DNA of 64,000 bases from Cupriavidus sp. U2 (GTDB lineage Bacteria > Pseudomonadota > Gammaproteobacteria > Burkholderiales > Burkholderiaceae). A program made the translations under genes and the position numbers. Below the pieces are notes generated by a model. The model saw only the letters and a list, made by a program, of their open reading frames with translations, searched no databases and had not been told where the DNA came from. This document shows, piece after piece, positions 28,576-36,323 of the stretch (position 1 is the first letter of the stretch; each line of letters opens with the position of its first letter). The stretch lies in assembly GCF_009663685.2 (NCBI RefSeq), contig NZ_RCOG02000012.1, positions 484,056-548,055 on the forward strand. The letters run 5' to 3'.

Positions 28576-28727
28576 TTTTCTCTGCGTTTCCGCTGTTTCC
28601 CCCCTCCTGCTGTTCGCTTCCCGTTTCCCTTTTTGTTCCGCTTTTTTATTCCGTGCACCGCATCCGGCGCGAGGCAGCGTGCGCTCGTCTTTTGCGCGTT
28701 GGATGATGCGACGTCTGCGGACGAGCC

Positions 28728-28761
28728 ACGCCCCCGCGAGCCATGCGGCTGGCGGGGGCGT
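28728..28761 (-). terminator. Strong hairpin downstream of the 87-residue protein gene
   Basis: ACGCCCCCGC and GCGGGGGCGT form a 10-base stem 20 bases after the stop of the leftward gene at 28782. There is no T-run on the minus strand, so it may stabilise the 3' end rather than terminate. Confidence 0.35.
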
Positions 28762-28781
28762 TGTTTGTCAGGGGCAGGGGA

Positions 28782-29045
28782 TCAGGCCTTGATCAGCGAG
28801 GCGGCGCGTTGGAACGTATCGCGTACCTGCGGCTGGCCTTCGCGTTCTGCGGCTTCGGCGCGGGCCTTGAGTCGGGACGTCAGTACGGCAAGGTTGCCGC
28901 CGCCGCCGCATGCGCGTGCGGCCTCGTTCATCAGCTGCGTCAGTTCCTGATTCACGTCGGCGCCATCGAAAGCACTGACGGACAGGGCCGACACGCGCTC
29001 CAGAAAGCTGTTGACCAGTGCTTCATCATGTTGCGGTTCGGGCAT
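28782..29045 (-). CDS. Small helical protein of unknown function, 87 residues
   Basis: Not recognised. AAGGAG precedes the ATG at 29045 by 6 bases. The protein is entirely helical and amphipathic (ALVNSFLERVSALSV, LTQLMNEAARA, LTSRLKARAEAAERE), acidic at the N-terminus and soluble, with a GGGG turn in the middle. Such a profile fits a small helical-bundle or coiled-coil partner protein. It lies 75 bases downstream of the next leftward gene and could share its transcript. Confidence 0.7.
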   Translation of the reverse strand: MPEPQHDEALVNSFLERVSALSVSAFDGADVNQELTQLMNEAARACGGGGNLAVLTSRLKARAEAAEREGQPQVRDTFQRAASLIKA

Positions 29046-29120
29046 GGTGGCTCCTTGGCGAACAACGAAAACACTGAAATAGGAATGCCGGCACGTCCGG
29101 ACCGATGCCGGTCAGGCGGA

Positions 29121-29408
29121 TCAATGCCGCGGGGGCAACTGCGGCGGTGCGATGCGTCGTCGGGCCGGCTTCAGCACGCGCGAAGGCCACAGCACGTAGT
29201 TCGTGTGCGGATCCATCGGCTTGCCGAAATACGATACCCATACCTGCACGCCGTGTTCGGTTTCGGACACGATGGCGGCCACTGCACGGGCCGCGACAGA
29301 GGGGGATTTCAGCAGGTCGGCCAGGGCCTCGACGCCCTGGACCACATGATGCTTTACCCCCTTGAACCACACGTATTGACGCATGGCAGCAAGAAATCGC
29401 TTGGTCAT
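29121..29408 (-). CDS. Small protein of unknown function, 95 residues
   Basis: Not recognised. It begins MTKRFLAAMRQYVWFKGVKH and has a helix (GVEALADLLKSPSVAARAVAAIV), a beta pair (HGVQVWVSYFG) and a Pro/Arg-rich basic tail (KPARRRIAPPQLPPRH). No signal peptide or known motif. The start at 29408 has a purine-rich GAGAAGAG segment upstream. The gene is divergent from the DUF2252 gene across 237 bases. Coding status rests on codon pattern and context. Confidence 0.6.
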   Translation of the reverse strand: MTKRFLAAMRQYVWFKGVKHHVVQGVEALADLLKSPSVAARAVAAIVSETEHGVQVWVSYFGKPMDPHTNYVLWPSRVLKPARRRIAPPQLPPRH

Positions 29409-29645
29409 GAATGCTGCTCTTCTCGTTGGCGATGCGGAACTGAGACCACAGCTTACACGGATAGTTGTGACGGTTTTGTAGGCTAGCGTCTGATTTTCTT
29501 TCAGCGCACGATGACATGTGGCGGTTGCGATGCATCGTGACACCGACGCCGCTTCTGGGATGTGCGCCGGCAAATTGACAAGCTGTAACAGTTGTCTTAG
29601 CGTGGTTGCATATGCTGCACAAAATCTAACGTTGTCCTGGGCCCG

Positions 29646-31076
29646 ATGGGCGTGGAGGCAAGTGTGGAAAAGGTGGCAGAACTCGAAAAGCGGCTCGAAA
29701 GCGGCAAGGCCCTGCGTCAGAAGGTGCCGCGACGCACACAGGAATCGATCGGCAATGTCGATCGCGATCCGGTTCGCCTGCTGGAGGAAAGCAGCGCCGG
29801 TCGGGTGGAGCGTCTGATCCCGCTGCGCTACGGGCGCATGATCGCGTCGCCATTCACGTTCTACCGTGGCAGTGCCATCATCCAGGCACACGACCTGGCC
29901 GGCACGGCGAACACGGGCTTGATCCACCAGATTTGCGGCGATTGCCATCTGTCCAATTTTGGCGGATTCGCTACGCCCGAGCGTGCGCTGCTGTTCGACG
30001 TCAACGATTTCGACGAGACCAGCCCGGGCCCCTGGGAATGGGATCTGAAGCGCCTGACCGCCAGCTTCGTGGTGGCGGCGCGCCATCTGCGCCATGGCAC
30101 GGCGGCCGCCGACAACCTGGTCTTCGAAGTGGTCACCAGCTATCGCCAACGGATGGCCGAGTACGCTGAAATGGGCATCCTGGAAACCTGGTACGACCGG
30201 ATCACGTTCGAGCGGCTACTGGAAAGCACGGACGATCCCGATATTCAGAAGCGCGTCAGGCGCGCCATGGAGCGGGCCGCGGAGCGCACGCACGAAACGC
30301 TGCTGCCGAAGCTGTCCGAACACGATGGCGAGCGCTGGCGCATTCTCGACGCGCCGCCCGCCGTGTTCCACGTGCGGGGCGCGCAGACCCTGTTCCGTGC
30401 CGAGGACGACTGGCTGGCCGTCGACAACCCGCGCGAGATCGTCGAAAAGTGCTTTGCCGACTACGTCTCGACGCTTGCCCGCGACCGGCGCGAACTGCTG
30501 TCGCATTTCAAACTGCATGACATGGCCTTCAAGGTGGTGGGCGTCGGCAGCGTCGGCACGCGCTGCCTGATCCAGTTGATGATCGACAGCCATGGCAAGC
30601 CGCTGTTCCTGCAGGTCAAGGAGGCCACCCGGTCGGTGGTGGCACGCTACTTCAAGTCGGCGGCGGTCGCGCATGAGGGGCGCCGCGTGGTCGAGGGCCA
30701 GCGCCTGATGCAAGCCGCCAGCGACTTGTTCCTGGGCTGGTCGAAAGGGCCGTTCGGACGCCATTTCTACATCCGCCAGCTGCGCGACATGAAGTTCTCG
30801 GCCGACATCGAACTGATGGACGTCAACGTGCTGACCGCCTATGCCCGCGTGTGCGGCTGGGTGCTGGCACGTGCCCATGCCAAGGCCGGCGGGCTGGCGG
30901 CCGAGATCAGCGGCTACCTGGGCAGCAATGACCGCATGGCCGAATCGATGATCGCCTATTCGAATGCCTATGCCGACCAGGTGGAGCGCGACTACGACGT
31001 CTTCGTCAAGGCGTGCCGCTCTGGCCGGCTCGAAGCCCGCACGGACGCCGACATGGCCGCCGATTTCCGCGTTTGA
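29646..31076 (+). CDS. DUF2252 protein, kinase-like fold
   Basis: A 476-residue cytosolic protein of the DUF2252 family. Family blocks are clear: MIASPFTFYRGSAIIQAHDL, then ICGDCHLSNFGGFATPE, LFDVNDFDETSPGPWEWDLK, and near the C-terminus GWVLARAHAKAG. The HLSNFG and FDVNDFDE blocks resemble the catalytic loop and DFD/DFG motif of aminoglycoside-phosphotransferase-like kinases, so a small-molecule kinase role is inferred, not shown. The ATG at 29646 lacks a ribosome site; GTG at 29664 has GGAGG 5 bases upstream and may be the true start (470 residues). Followed 45 bases later by a small helical protein gene. Confidence 0.88.
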   Translation: MGVEASVEKVAELEKRLESGKALRQKVPRRTQESIGNVDRDPVRLLEESSAGRVERLIPLRYGRMIASPFTFYRGSAIIQAHDLAGTANTGLIHQICGDCHLSNFGGFATPERALLFDVNDFDETSPGPWEWDLKRLTASFVVAARHLRHGTAAADNLVFEVVTSYRQRMAEYAEMGILETWYDRITFERLLESTDDPDIQKRVRRAMERAAERTHETLLPKLSEHDGERWRILDAPPAVFHVRGAQTLFRAEDDWLAVDNPREIVEKCFADYVSTLARDRRELLSHFKLHDMAFKVVGVGSVGTRCLIQLMIDSHGKPLFLQVKEATRSVVARYFKSAAVAHEGRRVVEGQRLMQAASDLFLGWSKGPFGRHFYIRQLRDMKFSADIELMDVNVLTAYARVCGWVLARAHAKAGGLAAEISGYLGSNDRMAESMIAYSNAYADQVERDYDVFVKACRSGRLEARTDADMAADFRV

Positions 31077-31121
31077 CCCGGTCCGGACCCACCGGACCCG
31101 TTTGCCCCCAGGAGTGCGCCG

Positions 31122-31433
31122 ATGACCGAAGATTTGCTGCTGCAACTGATGGTGGAAGTGGAAAAGGCCGATCCCATCGACTACGCGAACCTGCCTTTCG
31201 ATGACGAAAAGCTGCGCGCCCTGGCCTGCAGGATCATTGCCGAACGCTCCACCGAACTGGAAACCTCGGGCCTGTCCCAGGAGGCGCTGCTGGCCACGCT
31301 GTGGGCGTCCACGGCCAAGCTGGTGCTGGAGAACATCGTGCTCAATGCCCGGCTGCTGACCCTGCAAGGCAAGGCCGAGGATGCGCGCGTGCTGATCGAC
31401 CGGATCGCCCGGCAATCGCGCGGCACGCCCTGA
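31122..31433 (+). CDS. Helical protein of unknown function, 103 residues
   Basis: Not recognised. AGGAG lies 8 bases upstream of the ATG at 31122. Strongly helical throughout (LLLQLMVEVEKAD, KLRALACRIIAERSTELE, ALLATLWASTAKLVLENIVLNARL), acidic overall, soluble. It follows the DUF2252 gene by 45 bases without a terminator and is probably co-transcribed, so a functional link is possible. Confidence 0.75.
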   Translation: MTEDLLLQLMVEVEKADPIDYANLPFDDEKLRALACRIIAERSTELETSGLSQEALLATLWASTAKLVLENIVLNARLLTLQGKAEDARVLIDRIARQSRGTP

Positions 31434-31580
31434 ACGCGCCGGCCTGCGGCGAGTCTCATGCATCACACGATGCGTGAGCGTCGCCGTTTGGCTAAAATAG
31501 CGCGTTTTCCGCTCTCAGGCCGTCCCCGACGGCCAACCGGTCACACCCGGGGGCGGGGGTTTGTCCTGGAGGGATTTCGG

Positions 31581-32483
31581 GTGATCAAATGGATTATCGT
31601 CGCCGCCTACGTGGGTGCCATCCTGTATGTGCATTTCCGCGGCAAGGTACGGCTGCCGTTCATGCGCCAGGTGCTTGACCATTCGGCACTGGTGGCGCCG
31701 GTCAATTGCTTCATGTACATGTTCTCGGGCGTGCCCCGCACGCCGTACATTGACGTCGACCGCTTTCCTGAACTGGAGAAACTGCGTGCCGCGTGGCCGC
31801 AGATTCGCGACGAGGGCCTGGCCCTGATCGCAATGCGCAAGATCAAGGCGGCCGACAAGAACGATGACGCTGGCTTCAATTCGTTCTTCAAGTACGGCTG
31901 GAAGCGGTTCTATCTCAAGTGGTACGAGGCCCAGCATCCGTCGGCGGAAACGCTGTGCCCGAACACCGTGGCGCTGCTGCGCGAGATGCCGTCGGTCAAG
32001 GCGGCGATGTTTGCCGAACTGCCGCCGGGCGGCAAGCTCAACCCGCACCGCGACCCGTTCGCCGGTTCGCTGCGCTACCACCTGGGCTTGTCCACGCCGA
32101 ACGACGACCGCTGCTTCATCGAAGTGGACGGCGAACGCCACAGCTGGCGTGACGGCCAGGGCGTGGTGTTCGACGAGACCTACCTGCACTGGGCCGAAAA
32201 CAGGAGCGAGACGGACCGCCTGATCCTGTTCTGCGACATCGAGCGCCCGATGCGCTATCGCTGGGCCGCCGCGGTCAACCACTGGATGGGCCGCAAGGTA
32301 ATGACGGCCGCCAGCTCGCCGAACGACGAAAACGACCAGACCGGCGCGATCAACAAGCTGTTCCGCTTCGTGTGGCTGGGCGGCCAGTATCGCCGCCGCT
32401 TCAAGTCGTGGAACAAGAACCTGTATTACGTGACCAAGTTCGGCCTGATCATCGGCGGGGTGGCACTGATCGTGTTCCTCTGA
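31581..32483 (+). CDS. lpxO: Lipid A 2-hydroxylase LpxO-type Fe/2-oxoglutarate dioxygenase
   Basis: A 300-residue membrane-anchored aspartyl/asparaginyl beta-hydroxylase-family enzyme. In Salmonella LpxO adds a 2-hydroxyl to a secondary acyl chain of lipid A. Visible here: an N-terminal membrane helix (WIIVAAYVGAILYV), the iron ligands in NPHRDPFAGSLRYHLGL (near residue 155) and the second His in YLHWAEN (near 202), with a C-terminal membrane helix (LIIGGVALIVFL). GTG at 31581 is taken as start because GGAGG lies 8 bases upstream and the product then matches the usual 300 residues; upstream frame continuation lacks such a site. Confidence 0.88.
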   Translation: MIKWIIVAAYVGAILYVHFRGKVRLPFMRQVLDHSALVAPVNCFMYMFSGVPRTPYIDVDRFPELEKLRAAWPQIRDEGLALIAMRKIKAADKNDDAGFNSFFKYGWKRFYLKWYEAQHPSAETLCPNTVALLREMPSVKAAMFAELPPGGKLNPHRDPFAGSLRYHLGLSTPNDDRCFIEVDGERHSWRDGQGVVFDETYLHWAENRSETDRLILFCDIERPMRYRWAAAVNHWMGRKVMTAASSPNDENDQTGAINKLFRFVWLGGQYRRRFKSWNKNLYYVTKFGLIIGGVALIVFL

Positions 32484-32515
32484 TCCCCGGCTTGCCGCTG
32501 CCGCTGAACTGGCGG

Positions 32516-32551
32516 CCGCGCAAACCGCGCAAACCGCGCAGACCGCTCAAA
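32516..32551 (+). repeat. Tandem 9-base repeat CCGCGCAAA, four copies
   Basis: Two exact copies followed by two with one change each (CCGCGCAGA, CCGCTCAAA), between the lpxO stop and its terminator. Purely non-coding here. Confidence 0.75.
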
Positions 32552-32555
32552 CATG

Positions 32556-32583
32556 AACCGGCAGATGACTGCCGGTTTTTTTT
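32556..32583 (+). terminator. Terminator after lpxO
   Basis: AACCGGCAG and CTGCCGGTT form a 9-base stem with loop ATGA, followed by an eight-T tail. Confidence 0.9.
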
Positions 32584-32610
32584 CGTCCTGCGGTTTATCT
32601 TCCGCAGCCG

Positions 32611-34143
32611 TCAGTGCAGATCGGCTTCGGGCTGCCGCCGCTCGTTGCCCAGTTCCGCGTAGTGCGCCCGCTTGGCCTCGTACATGCGATGGTCGGCCAG
32701 CTTGACCGTGTCGGTCAGCCGGTCGCCCTGGGCGCACGTGGCCGTGCCGATCGAGAACGACAGCCGTGCACCGGGGTAGAACTGGTTGTTCAGGACCACC
32801 ACTTCCTGGATCTGCTCGACCACGGTCGCCGCGCCGCGTTCGTCGCGCCCGGGCAGCAGCACCATGAATTCGTCGCCGCCGGTGCGGGCCACGCAGGCCT
32901 GCTCGCCGACGGCCTTCTTCAGCACCTCGCCGGTGCGGCGCAGCAGCGCATCGCCATCGCCATGGCCAAACTGGTCATTGATGGCCTTCAGGCCGTTCAG
33001 GTCCACCGCCACCACGCTGACCGGCCAAGGGCCCTTGCGGCCCAGGCGGGCCAGTTCGTCCTCGTAATAGGCACGGTTGTAAAGCTTGGTCAGCACGTCG
33101 TGCTTGCCCAGGAACTCCACATAGGCCTCGGCCTTCTTGCGCGCGGTGATGTCGGTCAGCGACACCAGCACCTGGTCCCAGTCGGCCTCGCGGCCCGGGA
33201 ACACCGACCACTGCATGAAGACGTCCACGGAGCGGCCGTCCAGCGCGTAGTTGATGACTTCGCGCTGCTGCCAGAGCTTTTCGTGCCACAGGTCGATCAG
33301 TTGCTCGGCAAAGTGGAGGCGCATGTCGTCGCGGAACACGTCGCCCAGGCGCGACAGCAGGATTTCCTTGCTGGGCGCGCCGAACATCGTCAGCGTCTGC
33401 TGGTTGACGTCGAGCACGCGGATTTCCTGCATGCAGCGCGAGACAAAATCGGGATGCACGTTCAGGAAGGTGCGGAAATCGGTGATGCCGGCCGCGCGCA
33501 CTTCGTCCAGCAGCATCTTCACGGCGCTGAAGTCTTCCACCCACAGCGACACGGGCGAATGCTCGAACAGCCCCACCGCATATTGCTGGGCGCGGCGCAG
33601 GTCGCGCTCGGTGCGCACGCGGGCCGTGATGTCCTCGATCGACAGCAGCACGCGCGACCAGTCGGCCTCGTGGCCGGGCATGACCGTGGCTTCCAGGCGG
33701 ATGTCGAGCCGTTCGCCGTCCAGCGTGTAGTTGACGGTCTGGCTGGAAAAGTGGTTGCCGCCGTCCCAGAGCTGGCCCAGTTCCTCCACGTGCTGATCGA
33801 ACATGTCGTCGCGGAACACGCTGTCGAGGTTGGCCACCAGGTCGGCCAGGTCGCTGGCGCGGAACAGGTCCAGCGTGCGCTGGTTCACGTCGAGCACGCG
33901 GATCAGCGCCGAGCAGCGCGCCACTTCGGCGGGGTTGTCGCGCAGGTGGCGACGCAGGTCGGTCACGCCATCGGCTCGCAGTTGTTCAAACGCCCGGCGC
34001 ACCGCGCTGAAGTCTTCCAGCCAGAGCGACACGGGCGCCAGCTGGAACAGGGTTTGATAGTCGTTGTCGAGCCGCGAGGCGGCGGTTGCGTGCCCCAAGT
34101 TGTTCTCCCTTTTTGTGATGGATGGCGTACCGCGCACTAGCAT
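32611..34143 (-). CDS. Diguanylate cyclase with duplicated PAS-like sensor
   Basis: A 510-residue cytosolic GGDEF protein. Two related PAS-like modules come first: module 1 (about 28-165) contains LAPVSLWLEDFSAV and IRVLDVNQRTLDLF; module 2 (about 192-330) contains HSPVSLWVEDFSAV and IRVLDVNQQTLTMF. The cyclase domain follows with the intact site RTGGDEFMVLLPG near residue 421. The residues 5 to 8 before GGDEF (GEQA) do not form an RxxD inhibitory site. No membrane helix. It should make cyclic di-GMP in response to an intracellular cue. The ATG at 34143 has no ribosome site; a TTG at 34098 (codon 16) has GGGAGA 6 bases upstream and may be the real start. Confidence 0.9.
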   Translation of the reverse strand: MLVRGTPSITKRENNLGHATAASRLDNDYQTLFQLAPVSLWLEDFSAVRRAFEQLRADGVTDLRRHLRDNPAEVARCSALIRVLDVNQRTLDLFRASDLADLVANLDSVFRDDMFDQHVEELGQLWDGGNHFSSQTVNYTLDGERLDIRLEATVMPGHEADWSRVLLSIEDITARVRTERDLRRAQQYAVGLFEHSPVSLWVEDFSAVKMLLDEVRAAGITDFRTFLNVHPDFVSRCMQEIRVLDVNQQTLTMFGAPSKEILLSRLGDVFRDDMRLHFAEQLIDLWHEKLWQQREVINYALDGRSVDVFMQWSVFPGREADWDQVLVSLTDITARKKAEAYVEFLGKHDVLTKLYNRAYYEDELARLGRKGPWPVSVVAVDLNGLKAINDQFGHGDGDALLRRTGEVLKKAVGEQACVARTGGDEFMVLLPGRDERGAATVVEQIQEVVVLNNQFYPGARLSFSIGTATCAQGDRLTDTVKLADHRMYEAKRAHYAELGNERRQPEADLH

Positions 34144-34263
34144 AGGCGAGCGGGCACCGCTTGTGGGGAGAAATCTAAAGAAACGGCGATGTATCCGGTG
34201 CGGATGTGGTTGGCGCGCGCCAGGTGCCGGCGGCTGCCGGCCAGCCAGTCGGCCATCCAGCTG

Positions 34264-35751
34264 TCAGCCAGCCAGCCGGCGCGCCGCCGCGGCCACGGTG
34301 TCGAGCGCGCGCTCCAGTTCCGGCGTGCGCAGGTTGCCGCAGTTCAGCCGCAGAAAATGGTTGAAGCGGTTCGAATTGGAGAACATGGCGCCCGGCATCA
34401 CGCGGATACCGTCGCCGATCACCTGCTCGAATACGGCTTCGGATGACACGCCGCGCGGCATTTCCACCCACAGGTGCAGACCGCCGCGCGGCAGCGTGAG
34501 CCGCGTGCCGGCCGGGAAGGTGGTGGCCACCCGCTGCGCCATCCATTCGCGCTGCACGCGCAGTTGGGTGCGCAGCCGCCGCAGGTGGCGGTCGAACGCG
34601 CCGGTGCCCATGTACTCGGCCACCGCGATCTGCGTCAGCATCTCGTTGGGCCGCGACAGGCCGAATTTCAGCATTTCCACGCGCGCCTGCCACTTGCCGG
34701 CCGTGATCCAGCCCAGCCGCATGCCGGGCGCCAGCACCTTGTGCAGCGACGCGCAGTGGATCACCGTGCCGGTGGTGTCCCACGCCTTGGCCGCTGGCAG
34801 CGGGGCATCGTCGTCGAACGTGGCCGAACAGCAGTCGTCCTCGATCATGGCGATGCCGCGCGCGGCGCACCACGCCACCAGCCGCTGCTTGTGCGCGTCG
34901 GGCATGACGCAGCCGAGCGGATTCTGCAGGTTCGGCACCACGCAAACGGCCTTGATGTTGGCATAGGTCTGGGCGGCCAGTTCCAGCGCCTCGAGCGAGA
35001 TGCCGGTCAGGGGGCTGCACGGGATTTCCAGCGCGCGCATGCCCAGGCTTTCCAGGATCTGCAACAGACCGTAATAGGTGGGCGATTCCACGGCGATCAC
35101 GTCGCCGGGGCCGGCCACCGCGCGCAGGGCCAGCGTCAGCGCCTCGGTGGCGCCGTGCGTGACAACGATTTCCTCGGGCGAGACGTTGATGCGCGACCGC
35201 AGCGCGTGACGGGCCAGCGCCGCCCGGAAGGCCGGATGCCCATCGGAATCGACCGAGGTGCCGAACAGTTCCGGGTAGCGGCGCAGGGCCCGCGTGGCCG
35301 CGTTGCGCAGCGCGTCGGTCGGGTACAGCTCGGGCGCCCCGCAGGCGCCGCCCAGGTTGATCCGGTGATGCTTGCTGCGCGCCAGGATGGCGGAAATGCG
35401 CTGGTGGATGCCGACGTACTGCGCCGGATCGGGCAGGCCGGGCACCGGCTCCTCGATGGGCGCCAGGGCCGGTTGCGCCGGTGCGCACACGAAGTAACCG
35501 GACCGGGGCCGCGCTTCGAGCAGGCCGGCCGCCTCGAGTTCGCGGCACGCCTGCAGCGCGGTGGACAGGCTGACCGCGTGCAGCCCCATCAGCGCCCGCA
35601 CCGACGGCATGCGATCGCCAGGCACCAGCGTGCCCGCCGAGATCGCCTGGCGATAGTGGCCCGCCAGCTGCTGGTAGAGCGGGCCGGACGCGTGCGGCGG
35701 GACGGGGCGGGCAGCGGAGGCCGGGGCGACGGCAGGGGCAACGATGGACAT
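34264..35751 (-). CDS. MocR-type regulator (GntR wHTH fused to PLP aminotransferase)
   Basis: A 495-residue fusion. The N-terminal winged helix includes PLYQQLAGHYRQAISAG, GDRMPSVRALMGLHAVS and LEARPRSGYFV. The C-terminal fold-type I aminotransferase domain has VTHGATEALTLAL, VESPTYYGLLQILE, NPLG and the PLP-binding Lys near 337 in CASLHKVLAPGMRLGW. MocR proteins use PLP or aminated ligands to control genes of amino acid, vitamin B6 or related metabolism, commonly a divergent neighbour. Here the divergent gene is the small protein at 35931, and nested inverted repeats lie between. The start at 35751 is the last ATG giving a full wHTH; a longer frame is disregarded. Confidence 0.9.
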   Translation of the reverse strand: MSIVAPAVAPASAARPVPPHASGPLYQQLAGHYRQAISAGTLVPGDRMPSVRALMGLHAVSLSTALQACRELEAAGLLEARPRSGYFVCAPAQPALAPIEEPVPGLPDPAQYVGIHQRISAILARSKHHRINLGGACGAPELYPTDALRNAATRALRRYPELFGTSVDSDGHPAFRAALARHALRSRINVSPEEIVVTHGATEALTLALRAVAGPGDVIAVESPTYYGLLQILESLGMRALEIPCSPLTGISLEALELAAQTYANIKAVCVVPNLQNPLGCVMPDAHKQRLVAWCAARGIAMIEDDCCSATFDDDAPLPAAKAWDTTGTVIHCASLHKVLAPGMRLGWITAGKWQARVEMLKFGLSRPNEMLTQIAVAEYMGTGAFDRHLRRLRTQLRVQREWMAQRVATTFPAGTRLTLPRGGLHLWVEMPRGVSSEAVFEQVIGDGIRVMPGAMFSNSNRFNHFLRLNCGNLRTPELERALDTVAAAARRLAG

Positions 35752-35781
35752 GGCGGCATCATCGCGCGGGCGCGACGGTTG

Positions 35782-35840
35782 GAACAGATACAGATGGTAC
35801 GCCGCTGTATCGTAACAGCGCCAAAGTTTTGCATCTGTTC
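35782..35840. promoter_or_regulatory. Nested inverted repeats in the MocR divergent promoter region
   Basis: Outer pair GAACAGAT (35782-35789) and ATCTGTTC (35833-35840); inner pair GATACAG (35787-35793) and CTGTATC (35805-35811). Both are perfect. They lie just upstream of the MocR start and are the likely autoregulatory and target operator. Confidence 0.5.
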
Positions 35841-35930
35841 TGGTCGAGGGCGCGAACGCTTGTGCCTGTTGGCCCGGCGGGCGCGCCGATACGCTGGTGG
35901 CACGTTTTTCATTTGCCAAGGAGTGCCGCC

Positions 35931-36323
35931 ATGTCATCCCCCGAGACGATTTCCGGAGACGTTCAGACCATCTTCCTGGCGGCCGGCCAGTGCCTCAGCC
36001 TGCACCTGAAGGCCGGCGCGGTAGTGCATGTCCAGCAAGGCCGGGTGGCCGTGGCGGGCGCGCCGCGCTGGCTGGCCGAGCAGGTGTGCCAGGTGCCCCG
36101 GCATCTGTGCTCCGGCGGTGCCTGTGTGATGGCTACGGCAGGTTGGCACCAGCTGGTGGCGCAGGGGCCGGTGCAGTTGCGGATCATGACGCCGGCGGCG
36201 CGCCCGGGGCTATGGTCGCTGCTAAAATCGCGGCTCGGCCGTTCTGGCCTCCTGCTGGGTAACGCCCGGCCACCAGACATCCAGGCCGCAGAAGAATCGG
36301 TACCCCATGCTACGTCTCAGTGA
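35931..36323 (+). CDS. Small beta-rich protein, DUF2917-like
   Basis: A 130-residue protein, with AAGGAG 7 bases before the ATG. The middle (LHLKAGAVVHVQQGRVAVAG, then VQLRIMTPA) has the short beta-strand pattern of DUF2917 proteins, which often sit beside MocR-type regulators in Burkholderiaceae; the assignment is tentative. Several Cys and His residues (QVCQVPRHLCSGGACVM) are clustered. No signal peptide. Its last 17 bases overlap the start of the next gene in another frame. Confidence 0.6.
   Translation: MSSPETISGDVQTIFLAAGQCLSLHLKAGAVVHVQQGRVAVAGAPRWLAEQVCQVPRHLCSGGACVMATAGWHQLVAQGPVQLRIMTPAARPGLWSLLKSRLGRSGLLLGNARPPDIQAAEESVPHATSQ

Noticed and set aside
31434..31580. An ATG further upstream for lpxO (near 31458)
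   Set aside because: The added 41 residues are basic and low-complexity and no ribosome site precedes them; GTG at 31581 with GGAGG gives the usual protein.
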